The translations under genes were made by a program, and so were the position numbers. The notes beneath the pieces were generated by a model that was given only the letters and a program-made list of their open reading frames with translations, ran no database searches and was not told the DNA's origin. Shown here piece after piece: positions 13,473-20,701 of a DNA stretch of 20,872 bases (position 1 is its first letter; each line of letters opens with the position of its first letter). This stretch comes from Pararhodospirillum photometricum DSM 122 (GTDB taxonomy: Bacteria > Pseudomonadota > Alphaproteobacteria > Rhodospirillales > Rhodospirillaceae): the NCBI RefSeq assembly GCF_000284415.1, contig NC_017059.1, positions 1,557,213-1,578,084 of the forward strand, read 5' to 3'.

Positions 13473-15205
13473 CAGGGCGAAACCTCCTTCTTCTTCCGCT
13501 GGGCCGGGGGCACCCCCCATAGATCTTTGCGCAAGTCGCGTCGGGCCTGGGCGATAGCCCGGGCCGAGGCGTCGGGGAACGAGAGGGGAAACGCTTCATC
13601 AAACAAATCCAGAGCCTTCTTCCGCGCCTGCTGGAGCAAGGCGTCGCGCACGGCGGCTCGGGCCACGTCGGGATCAGGATCGCGCAGGCTCTCAATGATC
13701 TGAGGCAAGGCGGCCAGTACGGGCCCCTCCAGGGAGCGCATCAAGGCATCGGATAATTGGCCGGGCAGCGTGGGGCGCGCGTCCGAGTTGCCGGCCTTGA
13801 GCACAGTGGCGGCACGGCGGGCCAGCGCCCGCGCCACATCGGCCACCGCGCGGGCCAGATGGGTAGCGTCGCTGACCACACTCAGCCGCGCGTCGCCAGC
13901 CACGGGATACAAGGGCAAGCTCCGCTCCGACAGTCCATCAACCTGCTTATCGGAATCTAAGTAAAACAAGGTGATGACCTTGATTGAGAAGGGGAGTTCC
14001 GGGGTCGGCGCCGAAATCACCGCCGCTTGCTCACCTGTCACGTTTTCAAAGGCATCCACCAGCTCCCCCAGGCGCCCGGCCAGAGCCCGAACCACAGGAG
14101 GCGAATGGACAATCACACCACTCTTACCTTCAGGCGGGGGAGGCTCATGGCCCAAAGCGGGGGAAAGCCAATCCTCCAGCCGCAAGGGGCTTGAGGCCTG
14201 GGCATACCAGCGCCCTTGCGACCGCCCCTCGGCATCAATCTTTTCCAGAGGGGCCACACAGGGCCAGACCCAGCCCTCTGAACTGTAGGAGAGCCCTTGG
14301 GTCCAACGCTGATAGGTTTCGAACACCCACCCCACTTCCCCGCTCAAACCACAAACCCCTTGGCGGGGAGGATCGAGTAGATAACGCCGGGGCATAACAA
14401 ACCCGGCCGGATGGCGGTCGCCGATCCCAACGGGAATAACCGTTTCCAAAACCTTTTGCTTAGCTTCAGTCCTCTTCTTTTTCAGGTGTTCGGTTTGTCT
14501 CCCAAGATCAAGCCGCCGAACATCTTCCCGGAGCCACGGGAAAGCTCGTCCATCCATAGGTACCGGCCAAAGCGCCTTGTGATCCCTTGATAGATCCAAG
14601 ACATTTAACCACAGAGTTTCCCATAAAGTTCGGCCCCGGACCTGATATTTTGGGGAGTGATTTTTGTGCGGAACCCCCAAATAACCACCACCTCCCGTGC
14701 AAAATAAAGCATTATCAGAATACAACAATGGAGCCAAAAAAGCTGCATGCAGAGCGACTGCGCATCCTCTTTTAATAAAAAAATCCCTGTGTTTTTCTTT
14801 TGCACCTTCTGTCGGAGCATCAAAAAAAAGCACGCCTAAATTCTGAGGTTTAGACTCCCACGCACTCAGAGGCTTGACCTGCAAAAACGGGGTGTCGCTG
14901 CCCCACAAGACGAAGGCCTCGCGGTAAGGGGCCAAGGCGTCTCGCAGTGCGGCGGGCGACGGGGGATCGAACAGGCGCTGGCGCCACGTCCGCTCGTCGG
15001 GCGGCGGGTAGGCGATTTGCAAGATGTGGGTCGCCAGCAACTCGAAACTCAGGGCCAGCAGCGGATGGGGGCAGTCCAAGCCCATCACCGGATCCTCGCG
15101 CCCCCCGGTCAAATCGGCAAAGCAGACCCGATCCCGCGCCCCGCTACGTCGCACCACCGGCAGGAGCACATCAAGCCATTGGAGAGGAGCCAAGCTCTCG
15201 TCCAT
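13472..15205 (-). CDS. cse1: Cse1 (CasA/Cas8e), Cascade large subunit
   Basis: The product is 577 residues, against about 500 for E. coli CasA. Cse1 recognises the PAM and recruits Cas3. The first residues (MDESLAPLQWLDVLLP) follow a GGGGAGGGG ribosome binding site, though the usual start of the family (a N-L-L-x-D-x-W-I-P motif) is not clear. Landmarks are LLALSFELLATHILQIAYPP, WGSDTPFLQVKPLSA, the glycine-rich LFCTGGGGYLGVPHKN with the TLWETLWLNVLDL helix, and the four-helix-bundle C-terminus with repeated alanine-rich helices. It is the first gene of a minus-strand operon and is divergent from cas3 with 92 bp between. DNA encoding residues about 110-190 is AT-richer than the rest. Confidence 0.93.
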   Translation of the reverse strand: MDESLAPLQWLDVLLPVVRRSGARDRVCFADLTGGREDPVMGLDCPHPLLALSFELLATHILQIAYPPPDERTWRQRLFDPPSPAALRDALAPYREAFVLWGSDTPFLQVKPLSAWESKPQNLGVLFFDAPTEGAKEKHRDFFIKRGCAVALHAAFLAPLLYSDNALFCTGGGGYLGVPHKNHSPKYQVRGRTLWETLWLNVLDLSRDHKALWPVPMDGRAFPWLREDVRRLDLGRQTEHLKKKRTEAKQKVLETVIPVGIGDRHPAGFVMPRRYLLDPPRQGVCGLSGEVGWVFETYQRWTQGLSYSSEGWVWPCVAPLEKIDAEGRSQGRWYAQASSPLRLEDWLSPALGHEPPPPEGKSGVIVHSPPVVRALAGRLGELVDAFENVTGEQAAVISAPTPELPFSIKVITLFYLDSDKQVDGLSERSLPLYPVAGDARLSVVSDATHLARAVADVARALARRAATVLKAGNSDARPTLPGQLSDALMRSLEGPVLAALPQIIESLRDPDPDVARAAVRDALLQQARKKALDLFDEAFPLSFPDASARAIAQARRDLRKDLWGVPPAQRKKKEVSP

Positions 15206-15297
15206 CCCGGTTTCCCCTCCCCTTTTATGATCGTTCTTGAAAGAAAACTATCAAAAGGGGTATTCACAAATCCAGCTTTTTTTGAGGGATTCCAATC
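15206..15297. promoter_or_regulatory. Divergent cas3/cse1 promoter region with a 42-bp dyad
   Basis: The 92-bp gap contains an imperfect palindrome at 15219-15260, centred on the GA at 15239-15240, with 14 of 20 matching pairs including perfect outer arms CCCCTTTT/AAAAGGGG and an inner TTCTT-GA-AAGAA. For cas3, TTGAAA (15237-15242) is a fair -35, but the -10 (TATTCA, 15261-15266) is poor. For cse1, TTGATA (15254-15249) with TCATAA at 18 bp is a candidate. cas3 has GAGGGA (15284-15289) eight bases before its ATG. A shared operator for both directions is inferred. Confidence 0.5.
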
Positions 15298-18042
15298 ATG
15301 GATTGCCTGCAACGCTGGGGCAAGGCGGGCTCCACACCCTGGCACCGCTTGACCTACCATGGCCTAGACGTGGCGGCGGTGCTGGACGCCGCCTTTGAGG
15401 CTTGGCCCGGACTCCTGGAAGCCCTGGCGGCCGGCCTGGGCTTGGCCCGCGACGACACCAGACGCCTGCTCTTGATGGTCCTGGCCCTGCACGATCTGGG
15501 CAAGGTATCGGGAGCGTTTCAGCACCTGCGCCCCGATCTGGCCGAAGCCCTGGGGGTCAAGGCGACGGTCGCCCCCTATGACCGCCGCCAAGCGGGACAC
15601 GACACCCTGGGGTTTGTGCTCTGGCGAACCTTGTGGCGCGACGCCAAGCGCGGTCTCGGCCCGGCCCCCGCCGTCCGAACCGAGTTCAGCCGCGTCGCCG
15701 CCCTCATCGCCGCCGCCACCGGCCACCACGGGGTACAGCCGCCCACCACCGGACCGACCCTGAGCCAGTTCAGCCCATGGCTAACCGACGCCGATCTGGA
15801 GGCGGCCCAGGTTTTTCATGAGGAAATGCGGGCCTTGTTCGCCCCGTCCGGCGCGTTGCCCACGCAAGAGGCCTGCGAGCGGCTGTCCTACACCCTCAAC
15901 GGCCTGTTTTCCGTCTGCGACTGGCTAGGCTCGGCCGAGGCCTTTGCCTACCACGCCGAGCCCCTCGACCTCGCCGACTATTACAACACCCACGCCCAGC
16001 CCACCGCCCGCCGCCTGCTGGCCGATCTGGCCCCCACCGGCATGACACCGCCCGCCCCGGCCCCGCTGCTCGACTTCGCCGCCCTCTTTCCCGGGCTGGC
16101 CAGCAGCCCCACCCCCTTGCAAGCCGCCTGCGCCCGCCACGTGGACCCCGCTGTCCTGCCCGAAGGCGCCCTCCTGGTCATTGTCGAAGACGCCCCAGGC
16201 GCCGGCAAAACCGAGGCCGGCGACCTGATCATCCATCGCCTGCTCACCGCCGGCCGCGCCTGGGGGTTCTATGCCGGCCTGCCCACCACCGCCACCGCCG
16301 AAAGCGCCTTCCAGCGCAAGAAAGACGTGCTAGAGCGCCTGTTCGCCACCATCCCCTCGTTCATGCTCGCCCATGGCCGACGCGCCCACAGCGAGGCCTT
16401 CCACGCCGTCGCCAGCCGCGCCGCCCTCGAAACCGGCGAAGGCGACGCCCAGGCGTGGTTCACCCAAGGCAGCAAACGCGCCTTGCTCAGTCCAGCCGGC
16501 GTCGGCACCGTGGACCAAGCCTTGATGGGCGCCCTGCGCGTGCGCCATGGCCCGGTGCGCCTCTGGGGCCTGTGGCGCAAGGTCCTGCTGGTGGACGAAG
16601 TGCACGCCTACGACGACTATATGCTGGGCGCCCTGGAGCAGCTTTTGCGCCACCACGCCGCCCAAGGCGATCCCGCCATCTTGATGTCGGCCACCTTGCC
16701 CACCCGCCTGCGCGAACAACTGGTCGCCGCCTTCGCCGACGGCGCCGGCTGGCCCAACCGCGCCGCGCCAAGCACCGGGTCACAGGCCTTCCCCCTCCTC
16801 ACCCTCCACCACGCCCAGGGCCGCGTGGAAACCCCAGTCCCCCTACGCCAGCCCGCCCGCCCGGTCCACCTCCAGGCCCAGCACGCCGAGGCCCCCCTCG
16901 AGGATGCGGTGGTCGACTGGGCCAGCCAAGGCCGCTGCGTCGTCTGGTTTCGCAACACCGTCCACGATGCCCGCGCAACCGCCCAAGCCTTGGCCCCGCG
17001 CTTGACCGAAGCCGGCCTACCACCCCCCCTCTTGTTCCACGCCCGCTACCTCCCCCACGACCGCGCCCGGATCGAACGCACCGTGCTAGCCCTGTTTGGC
17101 AAGGACAGCACCCCCGCCGATCGGGCAGGACGCGTTCTGATCACCACCCAAGTGGCCGAACAAAGCCTGGATCTGGATTTTGACGAGTGGATCAGCGATC
17201 TCGCCCCCGCCGACGTCGTGCTGCAACGCCTGGGCCGCCGCCGCCGTCATGCCCGCGATGCCCAAGGCGCCCGCCTTCCCCAAGGCCACGCCGACCAGCG
17301 CCCCGATAGCCCCGCCTTCCTCCTTATGCCCCCTCTCGACGACGCCGACCACGCCGGCCCCCAAGGCTGGCTCGCCCGCGTCCTCCCCCGCTCCCAGCGC
17401 CTCTACCCCGACGACGCCCGCCTATGGCTCGGCGCCCGCCATCTCATCGACCCCACAACCATCCCCGGACGACCCAGCACCGGCCCCCTGAAACCCGAAG
17501 AAGACGCCCGCCCCCTCCTGGAAAGCGTCTACGCCGAGACCAATACCCTGTGCGCCAACGTCCCCCCAGCCCTGCACCCCCGCCATAACCAAAACGAGGG
17601 AAAAGGCGTGGCCGAGCGCGCCCAAGCCCGGCACAACACCCTGGCCTTTCGCAACGGCCTGCTCCAAGACTGGCAAGAGAACGGCATCCTCGGCTCCAGC
17701 CCCGACGAAGAGCATCCCCCAACCCGCCTCGGAGACTCCGCCCCCGTCGCCCTCGCCACCCACCGCGACACCGGCCCCGCCTTCCTTGGCGAGGATCTCG
17801 ACCGCTCCCTTCTGCGCGTCCCCCAGCCCCTCCTCCCCCCAGCCACCGACCAAGCCTTTCTCGATGCCCTCGCCGCCCTCCTGCCCCTCGCCCAACGCCG
17901 CCGCCTCTCCTTCACCCCGGTTCTGTGCCTCACCCCCGATCCAGACAACGGATGGGTCGGCTCCGGCCTTTACAACGGCCGCCCTGTTCAGGTCCGCTAT
18001 GCCTGCGATGAAGGGTTGTCGTGGGTTTTCGAGAAGACGTGA
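15298..18042 (+). CDS. cas3: Cas3 helicase-nuclease
   Basis: The product is 914 residues. Cas3 is recruited by Cascade and degrades the target strand. The N-terminal HD nuclease domain shows H21 in YHGLDV, H65-D66 in LALHDLGK, H101 in AGHDTLG, H143-H144 in ATGHHG and D208 in SVCDWLG, a full set of metal ligands. The SF2 helicase domain shows Walker A APGAGKT (299-305), DEVH box LLVDEVHAYDDYM (433-436), SAT in LMSATLPTRLREQ (464-466), RVLITTQVAEQSLDLDFD, and motif VI QRLGRRRRH (643-651). A C-terminal accessory domain follows. The start at 15298 has a good ribosome binding site. The gene is strongly C-rich in the third position. It is divergent from cse1, so it can be regulated separately from the rest of Cascade. 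Confidence 0.96.
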   Translation: MDCLQRWGKAGSTPWHRLTYHGLDVAAVLDAAFEAWPGLLEALAAGLGLARDDTRRLLLMVLALHDLGKVSGAFQHLRPDLAEALGVKATVAPYDRRQAGHDTLGFVLWRTLWRDAKRGLGPAPAVRTEFSRVAALIAAATGHHGVQPPTTGPTLSQFSPWLTDADLEAAQVFHEEMRALFAPSGALPTQEACERLSYTLNGLFSVCDWLGSAEAFAYHAEPLDLADYYNTHAQPTARRLLADLAPTGMTPPAPAPLLDFAALFPGLASSPTPLQAACARHVDPAVLPEGALLVIVEDAPGAGKTEAGDLIIHRLLTAGRAWGFYAGLPTTATAESAFQRKKDVLERLFATIPSFMLAHGRRAHSEAFHAVASRAALETGEGDAQAWFTQGSKRALLSPAGVGTVDQALMGALRVRHGPVRLWGLWRKVLLVDEVHAYDDYMLGALEQLLRHHAAQGDPAILMSATLPTRLREQLVAAFADGAGWPNRAAPSTGSQAFPLLTLHHAQGRVETPVPLRQPARPVHLQAQHAEAPLEDAVVDWASQGRCVVWFRNTVHDARATAQALAPRLTEAGLPPPLLFHARYLPHDRARIERTVLALFGKDSTPADRAGRVLITTQVAEQSLDLDFDEWISDLAPADVVLQRLGRRRRHARDAQGARLPQGHADQRPDSPAFLLMPPLDDADHAGPQGWLARVLPRSQRLYPDDARLWLGARHLIDPTTIPGRPSTGPLKPEEDARPLLESVYAETNTLCANVPPALHPRHNQNEGKGVAERAQARHNTLAFRNGLLQDWQENGILGSSPDEEHPPTRLGDSAPVALATHRDTGPAFLGEDLDRSLLRVPQPLLPPATDQAFLDALAALLPLAQRRRLSFTPVLCLTPDPDNGWVGSGLYNGRPVQVRYACDEGLSWVFEKT

Positions 18043-18076
18043 GGGCCCCGGAAAAAAGGCCACGAGGAAAGGAAGG

Positions 18077-18099
18077 CTGGGGAGGCGCGGCCTCCCCAG
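18077..18099. repeat. Dispersed palindrome after cas3
   Basis: CTGGGGAGGC (18077-18086), GCG, GCCTCCCCAG (18090-18099) is a perfect 10-bp inverted repeat 34 bp after the cas3 stop. The flanks GGAAGG on the left and ACCCCTCGATTCC on the right match the copy at 12886. It may act as the cas3 terminator. Confidence 0.75.
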
Positions 18100-18558
18100 A
18101 CCCCTCGATTCCTTTAGAGACGGAAAATCCGTGTTTCTCGTCTCCAGAACGGGCGAGAAAAGGGTGGTCCGGCGAAGCTGCCTCCGCCCGGACCCAGCCG
18201 CCCCCCTAGGGCAGCCGGCAGCGGCTTCGGCATAGGGCGGCATGAGAGGAGTATGGCGCCTCTCCTCAGAGAGAGGAAGCAAGCGCAGAGCCCCTTGCTC
18301 CAAAAACGCCGCGCACCACCCTCCCAGACTCAGGGGCTTTGCCTCTGCAAGCAGGGGACACGCGACGTGGGATTTCTCTACACCATCGGCCAAGTTGACG
18401 GCAGGAACCCTCTACCGTCAACCACTCCACCGCCTTGGGAACCCAGGGTCGAGTCAGCAGCGGGGCTAGCAGTCAGATTATAGAGGGTGTTGCCACCTCC
18501 GACCACTACCAAAAACCCCGCCCACGCGCAAAAGCACTCCTTGGGGTAAAGTGACCTT
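18100..18558. other. Non-coding gap between cas3 and the first CRISPR array
   Basis: No credible gene is present. It holds several small inverted repeats: TTTCTCG (18134-18140) with CGAGAAA (18154-18160), GGTCCGG (18166-18172) with CCGGACC (18188-18194), and GAGGAG (18245-18250) with CTCCTC (18260-18265). cas3 is transcribed into it from the left and the array from the right, so some of these may be terminators. No clear degenerate CRISPR repeat was found. Confidence 0.5.
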
Positions 18559-18709
18559 GGGTTCATCCCTGCGCATGCAGGGGATACGAGGGGTCGCACC
18601 TCCTCGGCCATGAGGGGGAGGGTTCATCCCTGCGCATGCAGGGGATACGCGGCGGGAGTGATCTTCGAGGCCGAGGGCGAGGGTTCATCCCTGCGCATGC
18701 AGGGGATAC
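18559..18709 (-). CRISPR. CRISPR array 1, three repeats and two spacers, reads leftwards
   Basis: Repeats lie at 18559-18587, 18620-18648 and 18681-18709 and are identical, with two 32-bp spacers (18588-18619, 18649-18680). On the minus strand the repeat reads GTATCCCCTGCATGCGCAGG followed by GATGAACCC, a type I-E repeat with a CCCTGC/GCAGGG hairpin. Orientation is fixed by the leader to the right, next to the cas2 end. The newest spacer should be 18649-18680. No decayed terminal repeat is seen. Confidence 0.97.
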
Positions 18710-18758
18710 CCTCCCTGTAAGGGATTGGCAGGAATGGGGGAATGAGTCAAGGACTTTC
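18710..18758 (-). promoter_or_regulatory. Leader of CRISPR array 1
   Basis: These 49 bp are identical to the leader of array 2 (20192-20240) in inverted orientation. The leader overlaps the last 12 bases of cas2. TTGACT (18750-18745, minus strand), a possible -35, contains the cas2 stop codon. CCCTTACAGGG lies just before the first repeat and is a small dyad. Array transcription probably starts here. Confidence 0.7.
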
Positions 18759-19055
18759 CGTGTTCTTGGTCTTTGTTATCAACATATAAATGCCGTCGCG
18801 TTCGACGACGGTTCTTTTGGGGACTCCCAAGGATCGGAAGTCGAGTCCCATGGGTTTTTCCTTGGCTTTATACATCATAAGGAGGGTTCCCTGGGGTTCG
18901 GCGTTCCACCAGCCCTCGAGGATGGTCCAAACGCGCTCTCGGCTTCCCGCGTCCAGGGTCACGCTGACATAGACCCCGGGATGGGGATTGAGCATGCATG
19001 AGCGCAGGAAGCCATGGACCCGATCCACCGTGTTGGACGCGCAAATGAGGATCAT
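18747..19055 (-). CDS. cas2: Cas2 (type I-E), spacer integration
   Basis: The product is 102 residues. Cas2 dimerises and bridges two Cas1 dimers in the spacer integrase. The sequence follows the type I-E form: MILICASNTVDRVHGFLRSC, PGVYVSVTLDAGSRERVWTI with the conserved GVYV strand, GTLLMMYKAKEKPMGLDFRS, and DGIYMLITKTKN. The start ATG overlaps the cas1 stop (TGATG), so the two are translated together. The stop codon is only 37 bases from the first repeat of array 1, so the leader partly lies in the 3' end of this gene. Confidence 0.95.
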   Translation of the reverse strand: MILICASNTVDRVHGFLRSCMLNPHPGVYVSVTLDAGSRERVWTILEGWWNAEPQGTLLMMYKAKEKPMGLDFRSLGVPKRTVVERDGIYMLITKTKNTESP

Positions 19056-19906
19056 CAGGCCAGAATCTCCTTGATGTCGTCGATCACGGTATCAATCAGG
19101 GAGGAGCGGGTCAGGGCGCGGGCCATCATCAAACGAACCACACGCTCCAAACGCTGGTTGGGATGGCGACCCTCGTTGATCTCGCGCACGGCCCGAAAGG
19201 CCAGGGGAACAGTAACCGTGGTCCGGTAGAGATCGCACAGGTCCAAGGTCCAGGCGATGCCGGGAGCCTCGTGGAGAAAGCCCAGTTGGGGCACCGTGCC
19301 CGTCGCCGCCACACCGATGGCGACCGCTGCCTCCAAGGCTGTGACCGCGTGATTGATGGCTTGGTTGGGGAGATCGGCCGCCTCTGGCGCACCGCGATCG
19401 AAGTGACGGCCTTTCCAGTCGATTTTTTCCTGCGCCGCCAACAGTTCATACGAACGTTTGATCCGCTGCGCCTCCATCCCGCGCAAAGCATCCAGAGAAG
19501 AAACGCGGGGCCGCTCGCCAAAGCGCTTCTCGTACATCCGCAACGCAACCATCAACCGCGTGGTGTCCGAGGCAAAATAAACCGCCTGCTTGTGGGCAAG
19601 ATCGGCGGAACGCTCAAACAGCGGCGGCGCCGTATAAAGCCGAGTCCCCTCACTCCCTACCGCCATGAAGGCGGTGCCATGCGCGGAAAGATGACGGATC
19701 GCGTCGTGCGTGATCGTTGTGCCGGGCCCCAAAAGAATGGCACTCACCGCCTGATAGGGAAGCTCTGCTTCTTCCCCACTCTCGTCGTAGCGCAGGGTCA
19801 GGCTCCCGTTATCAATAGAGAGACGGCAGTATTCAAGATAAACAAGCCCATGACGGCTTTTATGAGGAATGCGCGCCTTTTCAAGCCCTAGCCTGCCCTT
19901 CAGCAT
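19055..19906 (-). CDS. cas1: Cas1 (type I-E), spacer integrase
   Basis: The product is 283 residues. Cas1 is the catalytic subunit that inserts new spacers at the leader end. The N-terminal beta domain reads LVYLEYCRLSIDNGSLTL to AVSAILLGPGTTITHDAIRH. The catalytic helical domain shows metal ligands E145 (RGMEAQRIKRSYE), H212 (LGFLHEAPGIAW) and D222/D225 (TLDLCDLYRT), matching E. coli E141, H208, D218 and D221. It is transcribed on the minus strand with cas2 only, not with the Cascade genes, which suggests its own control. The E. coli proline-rich C-terminal tail is absent. The start at 19906 is preceded by GGGGCAG. Confidence 0.97.
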   Translation of the reverse strand: MLKGRLGLEKARIPHKSRHGLVYLEYCRLSIDNGSLTLRYDESGEEAELPYQAVSAILLGPGTTITHDAIRHLSAHGTAFMAVGSEGTRLYTAPPLFERSADLAHKQAVYFASDTTRLMVALRMYEKRFGERPRVSSLDALRGMEAQRIKRSYELLAAQEKIDWKGRHFDRGAPEAADLPNQAINHAVTALEAAVAIGVAATGTVPQLGFLHEAPGIAWTLDLCDLYRTTVTVPLAFRAVREINEGRHPNQRLERVVRLMMARALTRSSLIDTVIDDIKEILA

Positions 19907-20191
19907 GGTCTGCCCCGGATATTCCCTTAAAGATTTTTACATCATTCAAAATGACCAACAACGAGCACAAACGCAATCCATCAACCGATCTTGTCCCCAA
20001 ATTTTTTCCACCCCCCGCGACCTTGCCGCCCCCGCCCAGGCAGCCCCTTAAGGACCACCCCTCTCAAGGCTTCATGAAGAATCCCATCTTAAAAAAGCCC
20101 ATGGAACTCCCCCCCAATCCTTCCCCCCTCCCCGACTCTCCGTGTAAAACGCCCCACCATTGCCCCATTAACAACAAACCCCAAGAACCCT
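19907..20191. other. Non-coding gap between cas1 and array 2, C-rich on the plus strand
   Basis: No credible gene is present. From 19981 to 20220 I count about 106 C against 28 G on the plus strand, with long runs of C and A. On the minus strand TTGTTG (19961-19956), 16 bp and TAAAAA (19939-19934) form a weak candidate promoter for cas1. The right end (about 20165-20191) is a decayed copy of the cas2 3' end. Confidence 0.5.
19934..19961 (-). promoter_or_regulatory. Candidate cas1-cas2 promoter
   Basis: TTGTTG (19961-19956), a 16-bp spacer and TAAAAA (19939-19934) match 4 of 6 positions in each box. It lies in an AT-rich patch 28 bases upstream of the cas1 ATG. No other good pair was found nearby. 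Confidence 0.3.
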
Positions 20192-20240
20192 GAAAGTCCT
20201 TGACTCATTCCCCCATTCCTGCCAATCCCTTACAGGGAGG
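20192..20240 (+). promoter_or_regulatory. Leader of CRISPR array 2
   Basis: These 49 bp are identical to the leader at 18710-18758, inverted. They contain TTGACT (20200-20205) as a possible -35 without a good -10, and CCCTTACAGGG just before the first repeat. Similarity to the cas2 end continues leftwards with mismatches to about 20165. Confidence 0.7.
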
Positions 20241-20634
20241 GTATCCCCTGCATGCGCAGGGATGAACCCTGGTCCGCAACCCGCACATCGACGCGCAGCG
20301 AGTATCCCCTGCATGCGCAGGGATGAACCCAGGACTCTGATCTGTGGCCGCAGATGCGCTACGTATCCCCTGCATGCGCAGGGATGAACCCAAGGACTAT
20401 ATCGTGCCATTTCCCGCGCTGCTGTATCCCCTGCATGCGCAGGGATGAACCCTATGGGACCTCGCGGCCACAGTCGGGAATGACGTATCCCCTGCATGCG
20501 CAGGGATGAACCCTCGTGGGAGAAGCTTGGTGTCCAGGGGGACTTGTATCCCCTGCATGCGCAGGGATGAACCTGACGCTCTCAAGGCCGACCAGAAAGA
20601 CGTCATGTATCCCCTGCATGCGCAGGGATGAACC
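20241..20634 (+). CRISPR. CRISPR array 2, seven repeats and six spacers, reads rightwards
   Basis: Repeats start at 20241, 20302, 20363, 20424, 20485, 20546 and 20607, a regular 61-bp period with 32-bp spacers. All seven share the same 28 bases. The 29th base is C in the first five, T in the sixth and A after the last. The repeat CCCTGC-ATGC-GCAGGG hairpin is the expected Cas6e target and would leave an AUGAACCC-type 8-base handle. The leader side is on the left, so the spacer at 20270-20301 should be the newest. None of the spacers matches another part of this window by eye. Confidence 0.98.
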
Positions 20635-20701
20635 ACCTCTTGGCTGAGTCACCGCCTCGCTGACAGACGGATCGGTGCTGGTTTTTCCGGGGGTATCCAG
20701 C

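Noticed and set aside
18334..18361. Possible degenerate CRISPR repeat (GGGCTTTGCC...GCAGGGGACAC) upstream of array 1
   Set aside because: It matches the repeat at only 19 of 28 positions and does not fall on the 61-bp period of the array, so it is probably chance.
17422..18393. Minus-strand frame opposite the cas3 3' end
   Set aside because: Glycine-rich antisense reading of a C-rich gene, passing through a palindromic repeat; no motif.
18777..18789. IHF-like site TATCAACATATAA near the array 1 leader
   Set aside because: It fits the IHF consensus except for one base, but it is 68 bp from the repeat, lies within cas2 coding sequence, and is not kept at array 2.
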